Origin: Bremia lactucae
Taxonomy: Eukaryota > Oomycota > Peronosporomycetes > Peronosporales > Peronosporaceae
Reading direction: 5' to 3'
NCBI RefSeq assembly: GCF_004359215.1
Contig: NC_090625.1
Location: 2,506,255 to 2,545,166, forward strand
Length of the DNA: 38,912 nucleotides
Shown here: in pieces, positions 1-9,889 of the stretch
Layout of the letters: every line of letters begins with the position of its first letter
Numbering within the stretch: the stretch's first letter is position 1
Notes under the pieces: model-generated
What the model was told of the DNA's origin: nothing
Databases searched by the model: none
What the model saw: only the letters and a program-made list of their open reading frames with translations
Position numbers and translations under genes: made by a program

Positions 1-125
1 CTTCATGCGATGGAATTTAAAATGATGGATCTGACCAATCAACATCGTTTTAAAAATTAAGTGGTCACATAGCGACCACTCCATCCAATGACATTCAGAG
101 TGATTGTCGTTTAAGGGAGGGGTGA
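1..125 (+). mobile_element. 3' internal end of an LTR element (family F) with polypurine tract
   Basis: These bases match 22075-22194, which precede the 3' LTR at 22195-22629, including the conserved CATGCGAT context. On the minus strand that context gives a start codon at position 6, so an antisense reading frame probably runs leftwards out of the window. A short hairpin (GTGGTC/GACCAC) lies at about 61-79. A polypurine tract, AAGGGAGGGG, lies at 113-122, four bases before the LTR, as expected for plus-strand priming of reverse transcription. The rest of the element is outside the window. Confidence 0.65.
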
Positions 126-265
126 TGTAACGGGGTGTATCGTTACATGAAATTAACACTTAAAGGTTGTTAATTAATATATTATCTAAAAGGTAGATAA
201 TTTTTGGAGGATCTTACTTTATATAGTAATATTCATAATTCTTATCCATAAATAGGTAATTTGTT
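126..265 (+). mobile_element. Truncated 3' LTR (family F)
   Basis: It starts with TGTAACGGGG, the terminal inverted repeat seen in several LTRs of this window, and follows the first part of the LTR at 22195-22629 closely for about 140 bases. Similarity is then lost and an unrelated pol fragment begins. The right boundary is approximate. The missing 3' half means no target-site duplication can be checked. Confidence 0.6.
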
Positions 266-289
266 TTCAATTTTCAGCTGTCAACGTTG

Positions 290-1890
290 GCAGCCACGTG
301 ACGAACTTGTTAGCCTCTGATATACAAGAGAGCTGCAGCTAGGAAGACCATTGTCGCCTGCTGTTTGTACTTCCGTCGCACCTGAAAGCTAAACTTAATC
401 GCTTTAGCTACAGCGATGACCTGTTATGGCATCATGTGTCACCTTGTGATCCCTCGAGAATATATGTGCCTCGTGACACAGATCTCAAGCTGATGATCCT
501 TCACGAGCTCCATGATACGCCATCGAGTGGGCATCTGGGCCGTGAAAAGACATTCTTACGAGTGTCAGAAGAATAATGGTGGCTACACCTGTATCGATGG
601 GTGCCAACTATTCGCTCTTGCGAAAAGTGTCAGCGCGTTAGGCCTGCACCGTCCAGCAGTGCGCCACTCAAGCCGCTACCGACTCCAACGGATTCTTGGA
701 AATCACTTCATGTTTGGTATGCCGCCTGACCACAAAGGTCGGACGGGGCTCGTCGTCTTTGTAGATTGGTTGAGCAAAACGGTGCTTTAGCATTATGTAA
801 ATCGTCGATCACAAACAAAAAGGCAGCTCTCTTGTTCTTGAGTCATGTATACCGACAACATGGGATGCCCGAGTCCATAGTATCGGACCGGGATCCACGT
901 TTTACGTCTGGTTTTTGGCGACATGTGTTCGAGCTGCTAGGTAGCAAGCTCCACATGTCGACCGCAGATCATCCCCAGACCGATGGCCAAACAGAACGTG
1001 CCAATCGGGTCGTGGTGGATGTCTTACGCACGATAGCAACTCTTACAGAATTGAGCAACAATTGTACGTTGTGTAGTTCGCTATAAATAACAGTGTCCAC
1101 GTCAGTACGGGTGAGACTGACTGCGCCATCCTCGGACGCCAGTCTCGTTTGTGCGCAGCCCGAGTCTTAGTGGGGGAGGGCCCCTAACTATGCTCGGTGC
1201 GAAAGAGGGACATAGTTTCGTCAATATGACGATGACCCGCGAGGGTATCATCCCAAAGACAGAAACTTGCCCTAGTGACCCTGTAGGGTTGGTAGTGGTT
1301 AGTATGGAGTTGCGGCAAGGAATGCCTGTGCTCCAAAGCAATGAAGATGTTCGGTTAATGCCAACTACGTCCTATGACCGACCTCCGACCTCTCGGTGGT
1401 TTCGTAGGCGAGCTAGATGCAAAAAGCTAGGGCGAGGCTCAACGCTTTGTGGATGAGCGATCAGCCATCACACGAAAAAGTCCGTGGCGCGATGGCAAGC
1501 GCACAGGATATACAAAAAGATTATGCTGACCAAAATGGTCATAAATAAATGAACGCTTTCAAGTGGGAGAAAAGTACTATTAAGTACTGTTACCCTTCCT
1601 TAATTGAAGACCTTCATATACGCTCACCCTTCCCCCGCATATGAAGACGCACCCCGTATTTCACGTGGGTCGTCTGAAACGGTATGTAGACCCAAATGAG
1701 GTCGTATACCCCCATCCGTCTAAGGAGACAAATGGTGACGCCGACTGTGAGTCGAGCGTCATCGGGTGAGGGGAGACAGTGAAGGTGAAAAACTTTCAGC
1801 CTAATGAACCACCACGAAAAGGACTCGGAGAACGAGGGACACCACGTGCGTAATGCGGGTTCATCAGCATCAATTTTGCCAGGATGTCAA
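290..1890 (+). pseudogene. Ty3/gypsy pol remnant: integrase and pol C-terminus (element L)
   Basis: A broken plus-strand integrase. The HHCC zinc-binding region is recognisable at about 500-640 (HELHDTPSSGHLG, then CEKCQRV). The catalytic core spans about 730-1060: VFVDWLSK carries the first Asp, IVSDRDPRF (about 880) the second and DGQTERANR (about 985) the Glu, so all three DDE residues survive. A frameshift near 780 and others after 1086 split the frame. The C-terminal region at 1600-1840 matches the minus-strand copy at 36850-37160, including the segment reading TPYFTWVV here and HPLFHVGRL there. Homology to that copy stops near 1890, where a different gypsy fragment is joined. RT and RNase H are absent. 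Family: Ty3/gypsy; function lost. Confidence 0.8.
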
Positions 1891-2017
1891 TTGACATATA
1901 TCACAATTGTCGAGCAGTGCATTATTTGCAAACGTGCAAAAGTTCATGGTCGCCTCCAGGATCATGGCCTGCATACTTGGCCAAAAGAATATCTGGCGCA
2001 CAGTCTTGTAAAGCCGT
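1888..2017 (+). pseudogene. Integrase zinc-finger fragment of a second gypsy family
   Basis: A short plus-strand piece whose translation contains EQCIICKRAKVHGRLQDHG. This resembles the C-x2-C half of a retroviral-type integrase HHCC finger followed by the basic linker typical of gypsy pol. It is fused directly to the end of element L, and its reading frame runs on from L's pol tail with no stop at the join. It is probably from the same family as the minus-strand element at 9890-13180, but that copy lacks this segment, so the link is an inference. Confidence 0.45.
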
Positions 2018-2040
2018 GAACTAGCTAAGTGTCCGAGGCT

Positions 2041-2489
2041 TTCATAGTACTAGTAAACCAAATCGTCTTGAAGTGTTGCTGGGATAATGCCGCGCTTGTG
2101 GTGGGTCCCCAATGTACACACAAGTAGGGCGAAAGCAGATAATCAGGGTTGTTGGAGCCCGACAAGCATGCCGTCTTGATTTTTTTTAAATCATCGAGTC
2201 CGCGTCTTGATGCTGCTCGATAACAGGTCCATGCATAACACATGGGGTAATCTGAAAAAAACACAAAGCTCATATATCACGTCGAGCTTTTGCGAGGTCT
2301 CAAATCGCATTCGTAAAATGCGCCTGCCCCAATGTTCTTTAATTCCTTATTGCAGTGCAGTGTGAGGTGGTACTCGGACAGAAGCAGTTTCCAACGCTTG
2401 ACTCGCATATTCGCCTCCGTGGGGTAAATCAAATTTTTGTGATCCGTATAAACCACGACAAGAAATCCGAGAAGTATGGTGCGGTAGAA
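2041..2489 (-). pseudogene. RNase H C-terminal fragment of gypsy family E
   Basis: It is strongly similar base by base to 9905-10210, sharing the blocks around GACAAGCATGC and AACAGGTCCATGCATAACACATG. In the better-preserved copy the minus strand encodes the RNase H tail ending in a GADAFSRM-like motif (the usual gypsy form is VVADALSR). It carries several stops and frameshifts and lies next to the plus-strand integrase piece at 1888-2017. Confidence 0.6.
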
Positions 2490-4448
2490 TTAAATGACAA
2501 ATTTGATGTCATTATTGAATTACCATAGCTCAGAAAGTACGAGCCATGTATAAATTGGCAGCATCAAGGACATGCCTGTCGCTTACTCATCAGATAACCA
2601 ACTGATGAACGTCTTGGACCGTCCACAAGCGTGTGGATGTCCTACGAGTTAGTGCGATGGCCTCACTTGTGGTCGGTCGTTAGCATGACTGCACAAGACC
2701 TCAGTGTGAATGCCCAACAAGCTGTGGAGTTAGATCCCGATGGCTGTGCACAAGAATAGGCAGCGTCGAAGTTCGACCAGTCGAAAAAGTTGAGTGGTAC
2801 GAAACAAGGATGCTTGCTTGAAAAGCAACATCCAAGAAATTTTGAAACGTCTGTTGCTAAAAGGCAGCGCGAAAGTCCTGGATCGACTGGAGAGTCGATC
2901 ATAGAGGATCTCGCTGTGGTAGCGAAACCACACCGAGAGACAGTTGGGGAGGATACTTCCCAACTAAAAATTAAGAGAATAAGATCCCGAGAATCTGTGG
3001 GAATAAGTCCCCGGAACACAGTGGTCAAAGATTTCCAGGTACCTTTGCAAATAAGTTCCAAAGAGAAAACTGAGACAATAAATGTCTTTGTAAACAATAG
3101 ATCAAGTGTAGGCGCTTATACACTTGATCTAATAGCGCCTCCGAAGTTAACTTCGGCGATAACTCAATTGCTAACGCTAGAACCGAAACGGTTCTTGCGT
3201 GATCAGCGTAGTGGAAAGTCAAGCAGATCCGCATACTTGACACAGATGACAACTACGTGGCCGATATTTGGGCGGCAATTGTATTTTCTGAAAACGAACG
3301 GGTTCTCAGCAGCTCATCGACGGACGAAAGTGTCCTCGCTGAGAAGACTCAGATTAACGTCTTACGTCCTAATCACCTTATATATAATGATTTATCGACG
3401 CTAAGGATGTCTTCCCTGAATCAGTACCGTGCGAGTTGCCTAAGGATAATGGTACTCGACACGAAATCGACCTTATCCCAGACTCGAACTACTGTGTGAT
3501 GAACCAATGGTCATTGCCTTAAGCACAAACATTAGCGATCGACAAATTCTTTGCCGATCGCTTAGCAGCAGGCCAAGTGAGGGAACCAACTTCCCACATA
3601 GCTCTCCGACCTTCTATGTGCGTAAAGCAACAGGAGGATGGCGGATTGTGCATGCCTTCAATAAATTTAACGCTGTGACGGTACCGGCTTAAACGCCTAT
3701 ACCACGAAAAGACCTAGTCATTAAGGTATGTCAAAAGTACTATCTTTTTGTCAATGGATTTGATGGATGGATGGATTCCATCAGATTCTTATTCGTGAAC
3801 AAGATATTCCGTTTACAGCAGTAAGCACCTCAAGCGGTAAGCCATGGAAATGGCCCCTGCGACATTCAACACATGCGTAACCAATCTGTTACGATCGGTG
3901 TGGGATTTCGCTCTGAGCTGATATAATGATGGATGCGTTCATAGAAGAGCCATGAATGGGAAGTCAGACGTTGAAGTACATCGTACCCACGTCCGAAAAG
4001 CTCTTACACTTATGCGTAATCACAAGTTGTATGCAAACCTCAAGAAGTGTATATTCGCTGCAAGCGAAATTCCACGTCTTGGGTGCATCGTGGGTAACAC
4101 GAAGAAGTGTATATTCGCTGCAAGCGAAATACCACGTCTTGGGTGCATCGTGGGTAACACGGTGTACGACTGAATCCGGAAAAGATCAAGGCGATCACCG
4201 ATTGGCCTGTGTCGATGTGAAAGGGATCTTAAAAGTTCCTCGGCTTAGCGGCGTACCTGCACAAGTGCTCACGCATTTTTTTCGAAATGACAGTGTGTCT
4301 TTCTTACTTGTTAAAGAGTATTGTAAATTGGTCATTAAATGCTGATTGTCAGCAATCCTTTGAGGATACTAAGCACAAGCATGATGCAATCTCCAATTCT
4401 TACGATTGCGGACCAAGATCGACCATTTCATGTGGTCTGTGACCCGTG
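2490..4448 (+). pseudogene. Chromovirus A: protease C-terminus, reverse transcriptase and start of RNase H, decayed
   Basis: 5'-truncated pol on the plus strand. It begins at the end of the aspartic protease (LNDKFDVIIELP, about 2490). A Lys/Glu-rich linker at 2790-3110 is nearly identical to the minus-strand copy at 17595-17270 (both begin MSGTKQGCLLEKQ). RT follows: HSSPTFYVRKATGGWRIVHAFNK at 3595-3670, IPRKD at about 3700. The catalytic YFDD box is reduced to Y-N-D-G near 3922-3936. A 60-bp in-frame tandem duplication sits at 4042-4161. RNase H begins at 4180 (KIKAITDWPV) and stops at FHVVCD near 4446, where an internal deletion joins it to the pol tail. Many stops and shifts; non-functional. 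Confidence 0.85.
4042..4161 (+). repeat. 60-bp tandem duplication inside the RT of element A
   Basis: Units 4042-4101 and 4102-4161 differ at one position (ATT/ATA). Each encodes the same 20 residues, beginning KKCIFAASEIP. The related RT sequences have one copy, so this is a recent in-frame duplication in a dead element. Confidence 0.9.
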
Positions 4449-5160
4449 CCATCAGTGTGAGGCTTCATCCGATTCCGAAACATCCCGGACCGAACGGTCT
4501 AGGGCGTCTGCCAAAGACTGATGCTTCCGAGCCAAAGCCGTTTTGTCTCGGAACAGAGTCTGATTCTCTTGAACAAGACGATCCACTCTTTTCTCCAAGG
4601 AAGCGATCTTTTGACGAGCTGTCACCAGCTCGTTTTTGAAGGTACTGATACTTCCGTTCGTTCGCCAGTTGATCAGTCGCAACCTACGCACTATTTCTCA
4701 ACTGGTCACGCAAAACATTACCACCCGTTACCGCTTACTCGCGGCGACGGTATCGCTCGTGATCAATATTCACTCCTAAATAAGAAAGGGCGTAATTCAA
4801 ATTACGATTTTGATTCGAGTTCGTCAAACGAGGTGAAGCCCCCCCCCCTCCACATCCATTGACGGATTCGAGTGGTGACAAGCATTCTCTTGTTGAATGC
4901 TTCTCGAACTACTGGAGATGAAAGGAGTTCAAAGAGTTATCTCGTTCGTTGGCGAGGTTATCCACCCTTGCATGATAGTTAAGAACCGCCTTCCCAACTG
5001 GTGGACATTCCGGGTCTTGTCTTGCAGTACGATGAGACCCATCCTCCTCGACAGAAGGTCCATCGGAGAAGGAGCGATTCCCGCGCTCGTAAAGGATTAG
5101 AGGTTCTCAATCCCTTGACGCATCTCGTAAGAGATGAGCGTCTTCCAGTGAGGATCTTTA
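4449..5160 (+). pseudogene. Chromovirus A: pol tail with chromodomain
   Basis: After the deletion join the frame resumes at HQCEASSDSE, which matches VGRLRSYHQCEASSESG at 14660-14710 in element B. A Pro/Ser-rich linker follows. The chromodomain lies at about 4880-5095, with a shifted frame reading YLVRWRGYPP near 4940, then EPPSQLVDIPGLV and QYDETHPP. In chromoviruses this domain follows integrase and directs insertion. A run of ten C at about 4838-4847 is a likely frameshift site. The minus strand of 4452-4691 has an open, heptad-like coiled-coil frame (see findings). Confidence 0.75.
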
Positions 5161-6080
5161 AGGTAACATGATTCCTTAGGTGCATGACCTCAACCCTTAA
5201 ATAGCATGGGCATGAGTCCCCCCACGAGAGGCAAGGAATCCCTGCCTCTCTAGACAAATTGTGCAACTTAATAGCGTGCATCGACTACGTCCGTTTCTCG
5301 AACTGTTTACGGAAAGCATTTAGCTTGTCAAGCCAGACCTTACGGTCTAGGTTTTGTGTATTATGTACAAAGGCTGTCCAAGCCTGGAACAAAGGTTTGA
5401 CATCCTTTGCCCGCTTAAGTGTACCACCGATGCCGGTAAAAGGCATCAATGAAGAATTCCATCTCATCCTCACCAGGCTTGTGAAGCCTGGGTGGGTCGA
5501 ATAGCGAAATATTAAATCGATCGTTGGTCATTCCAGACCGACGATAAGGTTGTCCTTAGAGGGCAACTAAGGCCTCTTTTCAGGAGCGAACCGCAACGTA
5601 TTGCGGTCCTCTCCTGTAAGCTCATGTTAACGTTAAGTTGGCCCTTATAGCGATTTCTAGAATTACTCCTTTCCTGGTGATGCAAACTAGCACCCCTTCG
5701 TGGCCACTTTGTTTCAGGTGACCAGAAAGATCATCGCCCATGGAATTATTATCAGATGCCTACCCACTAAAGAGGTCCGACGAGTCGATCAACCTCGTCA
5801 TCACCTCTCTGGTTGTCACGTTAGAACCCAAAGGTTTAACGAACTCGGCCCCGGGTGATCCGGCGGCCTTTACAGTACCCACTGAGTCGGGCGATGCCGG
5901 TGACTTGGGCCAGTCACATACAATTGGTGTAGGAGGTGACTTGTCACCGTCACCTGCAATGTCATCAACAGATGACATGTTTCAGTCACCTTCAATGGGA
6001 GTAGCAGGTGGCGTATTCCCCGCAGTAGACGCTAATGCGTCAACTGAAACATTAACAACTACAAATAGCTGCTCTGATCT
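5160..6080 (-). pseudogene. Antisense reading frame between pol and the 3' LTR of element A
   Basis: Read on the minus strand from near the LTR towards pol, this stretch gives a protein-like sequence broken by a few stops and shifts. It has an acidic/Pro/Ser-rich N-terminus (SPPTPIVCDWPKSPASP at 5978-5760), then GHEGVLVCITRKGVILEIAI at about 5720-5655, then IGGTLKRAKDVKPLFQAWT and WLDKLNAFRKQFEKR at 5470-5290, then LSREAGIPCLS near 5245. The plus strand of the same stretch is full of stops. The 5655-5720 segment recurs at 13180-13260 and the 5200-5470 segment recurs at 15190-15650 and 20772-21110, so the antisense frame was probably under selection. No domain recognised; I do not assign a function. 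Confidence 0.55.
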
Positions 6081-6280
6081 ATGCGGCTGACAGCTTTGCG
6101 GCCTCATGGGCCACGCGCACAGACTAATTTGTCACCATGTTGATGTTGGTCAAAATCAATTAATGAAAAAATCGGTATTTGGATTAAAAGCATTAATGCA
6201 AAAATTACGGGGAAAGACATAATGGTATTTTCTGTCACCCTATATCTGTCACTATAGTGATGTTGGTTAGGAGGAGGCTA

Positions 6281-6751
6281 TGTAACGGGGTGTCCCGTTA
6301 CATAAGTATTATTTTCTATAGGAGAAATAATAAATATTCTTTCTTATGAGAGGAATAAATAAAGAAGTACAAAATTATTATCTTGATTAATTTTGGCTTA
6401 AATAGTTCCAATATTACTAAATGTAATAAAATTGATGCCATAAGACATAGGCTCTATTTATTCGTTGATTTAAGTCTAAATCGACTCGCCAATCGTTATA
6501 AGTTACGCTTGTGTGGCGCGCATGCAGGCGCCATACTTACTTAGTTATTAATATAACAAGTTCAGTAGTAGAAAGATATACATATTAATACAGTTTATCT
6601 TTCTCTATTCTAAAGCCTTCATCTCCTAGCTTTATAAAAAAGCTTCCTCTGTACCTTTGTGTATGTAGAGTTTCGAGGCACCTTACCTACACTGTAACCA
6701 GTGTAAGGTTAACTAGTACTGATCAGTACTAGGGAAAGGTGCCCCGTTATA
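6281..6751 (+). mobile_element. 3' LTR of chromovirus A (471 bp)
   Basis: It begins TGTAACGGGG directly after a purine-rich tract (GGAGGAGGC, about 6270-6279) and ends GTGCCCCGTTATA, a decayed form of the expected CCCCGTTACA terminal inverted repeat. Its last 90 bases (from TACCTTTGTGTATGTAGAG) match both arms of the palindrome at 19474-19821. An inner palindrome, AGTACTGATCAGTACT, occurs near 6716-6731. Confidence 0.75.
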
Positions 6752-7022
6752 ATCTACATATGTATTGATGAAATAAGTGTAATGAGTGGGACTGCCCGTG
6801 GGTTGATCACGTTTGTCGAATCTTTGTGCCTTTGGTTTTGTACCCACCATAAGCCACACATTCCACATATTCAGTATTTGTGCGTAATTTCTTTTTTTTA
6901 ATAAAGTACTATTTAACAAAGCATTTGCTCACATATTGAGAAGCCTTTATGCAGGCGTTTGGAGCTTTTTGGAGCTTTAATAGCTCAAAATACATGCATA
7001 AATGCTTTTCTATATGAAGTCC
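6752..7022. other. Unassigned AT-rich sequence
   Basis: No gene or recognisable repeat. It contains a short direct repeat (GGAGCTTTTTGGAGCTTTAATAGCTC near 6960-6985) and the copies CATGCATAAATGC/TATGCAGGCG. Probably old retroelement debris. Confidence 0.3.
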
Positions 7023-7265
7023 AGTCACCCAGACGTTGCTACCCATTACATTAGTTACCTCGCGTAATAGACGACGCTAGGCGTCGTCCCTCATAATGTG
7101 AATGCACCTATGTGCATCACATATACAAGGGGGGTCACAATTTGAACCACACCCAAGTGGTGGGTCTAGTTGCTTTACTTATGTAAATGACCATCCCCTT
7201 AAATACACAAAGTTTACTTAACGGGGACTGTGAAACATTAGAGCAACTTTAGCCCGTTGCAAAAC
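7023..7265 (-). mobile_element. LTR fragment, family G
   Basis: Similar to 7930-8143 and 35900-36121. It contains the same series of small hairpins: GACGACGC/GCGTCGTC at about 7067-7085, then ATGCAC/GTGCAT, then TTTACTTAACGGGG near 7214. Orientation is taken from element D, where the LTR lies at the 3' end of a minus-strand element. Only about half of the LTR remains. Confidence 0.55.
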
Positions 7266-7642
7266 ATTACCGCGAACCCGCAACTTGCAATGAAAGCAAG
7301 AGTTATTTTGTCGGTGCAGAGTAAATGCTGCAGTTGTAAGTAGCTTTGTATGGTAACAAAGAAAATCTCCCAGCATTTATTGATCGTACAGCGCAACTGG
7401 CTTGCGAAGTCAGCCCCGCTGTAACGGACCCATGTCATAACATTGTTATCTATGAAGAGCAATAATATAGGAGATTGAAGCTTATTATCTTTCTTCTACG
7501 TATTGCCAATATCACCATACACGATAATATTGTAACAATTCTGTTCGTTTGTTGATTTAAGTCTCTAAATCAACCCGGCTGCTAGAAGCGCAATGGGCGG
7601 TGAGCAATTGGTCGCAATACATACTAATAAATTAATGCATTA
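7266..7642. other. Unassigned retroelement debris
   Basis: No coding sequence supported. The stretch around 7550 (GTTGATTTAAGTCTCTAAATC) resembles 6464-6490 in the LTR of element A, so 7450-7642 may be an old LTR fragment. Confidence 0.3.
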
Positions 7643-8143
7643 TGTAGGCGGGCACGCCAATTGCGGCCACGCTCCACTAAGCACACACCCTCGCATAGCG
7701 AGGAAGTGGTTTGACCGTCTTCTTTCACGTGCGGTGAGGTATTTGGTGGGCGCCTGAGCGATCTCACCCAACAAACTAAGTACCTTAGTACAAGTACATG
7801 GGATCGGTAGTCCGGCTCCACGTGCGCACTTACGAACTAGGAAGTAGTTTTCAGACTGATTTATAATTAATCGTATTAAATATAGAACCTATAATAACCA
7901 ATAGCCACTGAGATGTATTGCGAGCATATTATTCTAGAGTACCTCGTATCTTGGATGACGCTAGCGTCATCTCCAATGTGAATACACCTATGTGCATCAT
8001 ATACACAAGGGTAGGTCACAATGTGAATCACACCCAAGTGGTGGGTATTATTACTTCACTTAAGTAATTGATCATCCTGTTAAGTACACAAAGTGTACTT
8101 AACGGTGATTGTGTGACATAGCCCAACTTCGCGCTTCAAAGTA
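7643..8143 (-). mobile_element. LTR of family G
   Basis: Begins TGTAGGCGGGCACG on the plus strand, as does the LTR at 35595, and is alignable over its full length. On the minus strand it is preceded by a polypurine tract (GAGAGGGGGGAG, complement of about 8145-8160), which supports a minus orientation with element-internal sequence to its right. It carries a perfect 11-bp-stem hairpin, GTTAAGTACAC-AAA-GTGTACTTAAC, at 8079-8103 and a perfect 18-bp palindrome at 7954-7971. Confidence 0.6.
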
Positions 8144-8232
8144 TTGAAATACTCCCCCCTCTCCGGCAATTCTCGACGAGCAAGGTAACTCAGTTTCACG
8201 TTGTGAAACTTCTCGACATCGTCACAAAAGCC
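8144..8232 (-). pseudogene. Internal 3' fragment of the family G element
   Basis: The minus strand is open here (ORF 8271-8080) and reads CDDVEKFHNVKLSYLARREL. It lies where the end of a minus-strand element would be expected, next to the polypurine tract. I do not recognise the domain. The frame continues into the tandem repeat to the right. Confidence 0.35.
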
Positions 8233-8665
8233 AATCCCGGTATCTGGTGAAGTAAGTTCAGTACCCTTCATATAAAGCTCTTGGGAGCTCGAGGTATCCC
8301 ATCGGCAAAATTGCCCTTACGCCGCTGACATTTATGTGCGTCACGCTCACGGTCAACTAGCGTCAAACGACACATCCCAAAAAAAGAGGTAGACTGGACG
8401 TAATTTCGACTTAAGAGTGGCTTGGATCCACAATTGCGTGTGCAATCGAATCCCGGTATCTGGTAAAGTAAGTTCAGTACCCTTCATATAAAGCTCTTGG
8501 GAGCTCGAGGTATCCCATCGGCAAAATTGCCCTTACGCCGCTGACATTTATGTGCGTCACGATCACGGTCAACTAGCGTCAAACGACACATCCCAAAAAA
8601 AAGAGGTAGACTGGACGTAATTTCGTCTTAAGAGTGGCTTGGATCCACAATTGCATGTGCAATCG
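8233..8665. repeat. 216-bp tandem duplication
   Basis: Unit 1 is 8233-8448 and unit 2 is 8449-8665; both start AATCCCGGTATCTGG. They differ at about five positions, including one extra A in a homopolymer, so the duplication is recent relative to the surrounding decay. The sequence lies inside retroelement remnants and shows no conserved open frame. Confidence 0.9.
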
Positions 8666-9639
8666 AATCACTCGAGTGCTAATTAGGCATAGCCTCGTAC
8701 AACACCGCACTTATTTGGTGTTGGCTTTCAAATTCAAAAAAAAAACTATCTAGATGAACGTCAGTTGCATTGGCAGACTCTGAGAGACCAGATATTTTGA
8801 AGGCAACAGTCCAGATGGACCGGCGAATGAACGAAAGTTTGTCGTCGTTTCCGATTTGTTTGGATGTAAAACAATTAAAACTTCACTTATTGAGGACACA
8901 GATGCATCAATGAATCTCTACTCACTATGAGTTTCTGCTTTCGAAAAGGCCTCAGCCCAACGACGAGCTTTCTACTCGTTTAAGATTGCTTCTCTTGCTC
9001 TTCATCGAGCGGGTTTGTAACTTGTTGGGCTCTAGGCCCGATGTCATGCGAAATGCAGTCCTATTATCCGCGACATCACCATATCAGCACGGATTTGGAA
9101 ACAGACAACATTCGTCTTTACGCTCAAGCTAGTAAGGTTGAGGCTCCTCACCTTTTCCTCAGACGTCTGGCTATCATAGTCCACGTGCTCCTCAACACCG
9201 AGAAGAAACTAAAAGTCGGTGACTCAGGTGAAGATGTCACGAGACAAAGGAATGCAAAACGCAACCGTAAAAATTAGATTTATTACCAGGAAATGAAGGC
9301 CGACACTCGCTGTCAACAGTCGGATGGAGGAGGATGCAAAGCGGTGCACTTCTTTTGTTAAATCTTTAATGTGCGACAATTCACAGTTTGGGTAAAAAGC
9401 CCTCGTTCTAGTTAAAATAGGTAAGAGCATTATTATCCTATTAATTTATGAGTTACATGCGTAGCAGCTACCAGATAAATACCTGGTGTCCGAATTCTAT
9501 TCCAAGCGAATTAGGGTAAGATGTTTTACAATTAAAACCATAAAATAAAGCTCAGTTCGCTTTTCAATCTAACGCGCGTCGTGCGTTCCTTTTAGTGCTT
9601 GTGCTGCAATCAGGGAGAGTGTTAATCCTTTCAAGGTAT
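8666..9639. other. Unassigned, probably decayed retroelement sequence
   Basis: An open frame at 9041-9277 (78 codons) has no recognisable motif and no support from context. The rest has stops in all frames. No repeat within the window matches it. Confidence 0.3.
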
Positions 9640-9830
9640 GGCCTCTCAGGCACTAGTTGCCACTTGGTTCTATGCACCACTGGATCCCTTGAGCTCGAAC
9701 GCCTGTAAGCTCTATGAGCCTTTGCGACTCTTTGAGCTGTCACATTTACAGGTTCTATAGAAATAAGTGAATATCTAGATTCAATAAGTCTTCTTCTGAT
9801 TTTAAGAGAGAGGAAGTTCCGCTACAGAAA
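9640..9830. repeat. Dispersed repeat R, copy 1
   Basis: Shares the block CACTAGTTGCCACTTGGTTC with 22642 and continues in parallel (GAGCTGT / GAGTTGT, AATAGAAATAAGTGA / AATAGAACTAAGTGA, AGCTCCGCTACAG) for about 190 bases. Likely part of a retroelement leader or LTR, but no termini are visible. Confidence 0.55.
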
Positions 9831-9889
9831 AAATCTCGACTTGTTCGTGAAAATAAGCCCTTGATAATAATACATAAAGAATGGCGATA

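Noticed and set aside
8430..8450. tRNA-like TTCGA-type sequence (GCAATCGAATCCC)
   Set aside because: No matching acceptor, D or anticodon stems nearby, and it is the junction of the 216-bp tandem repeat.
8233..8665. CRISPR-like array
   Set aside because: Only two long tandem units without spacers, in a eukaryotic repeat region.
9041..9277. 78-codon plus-strand frame in retroelement debris
   Set aside because: No recognisable motif; surrounded by stops in all frames.
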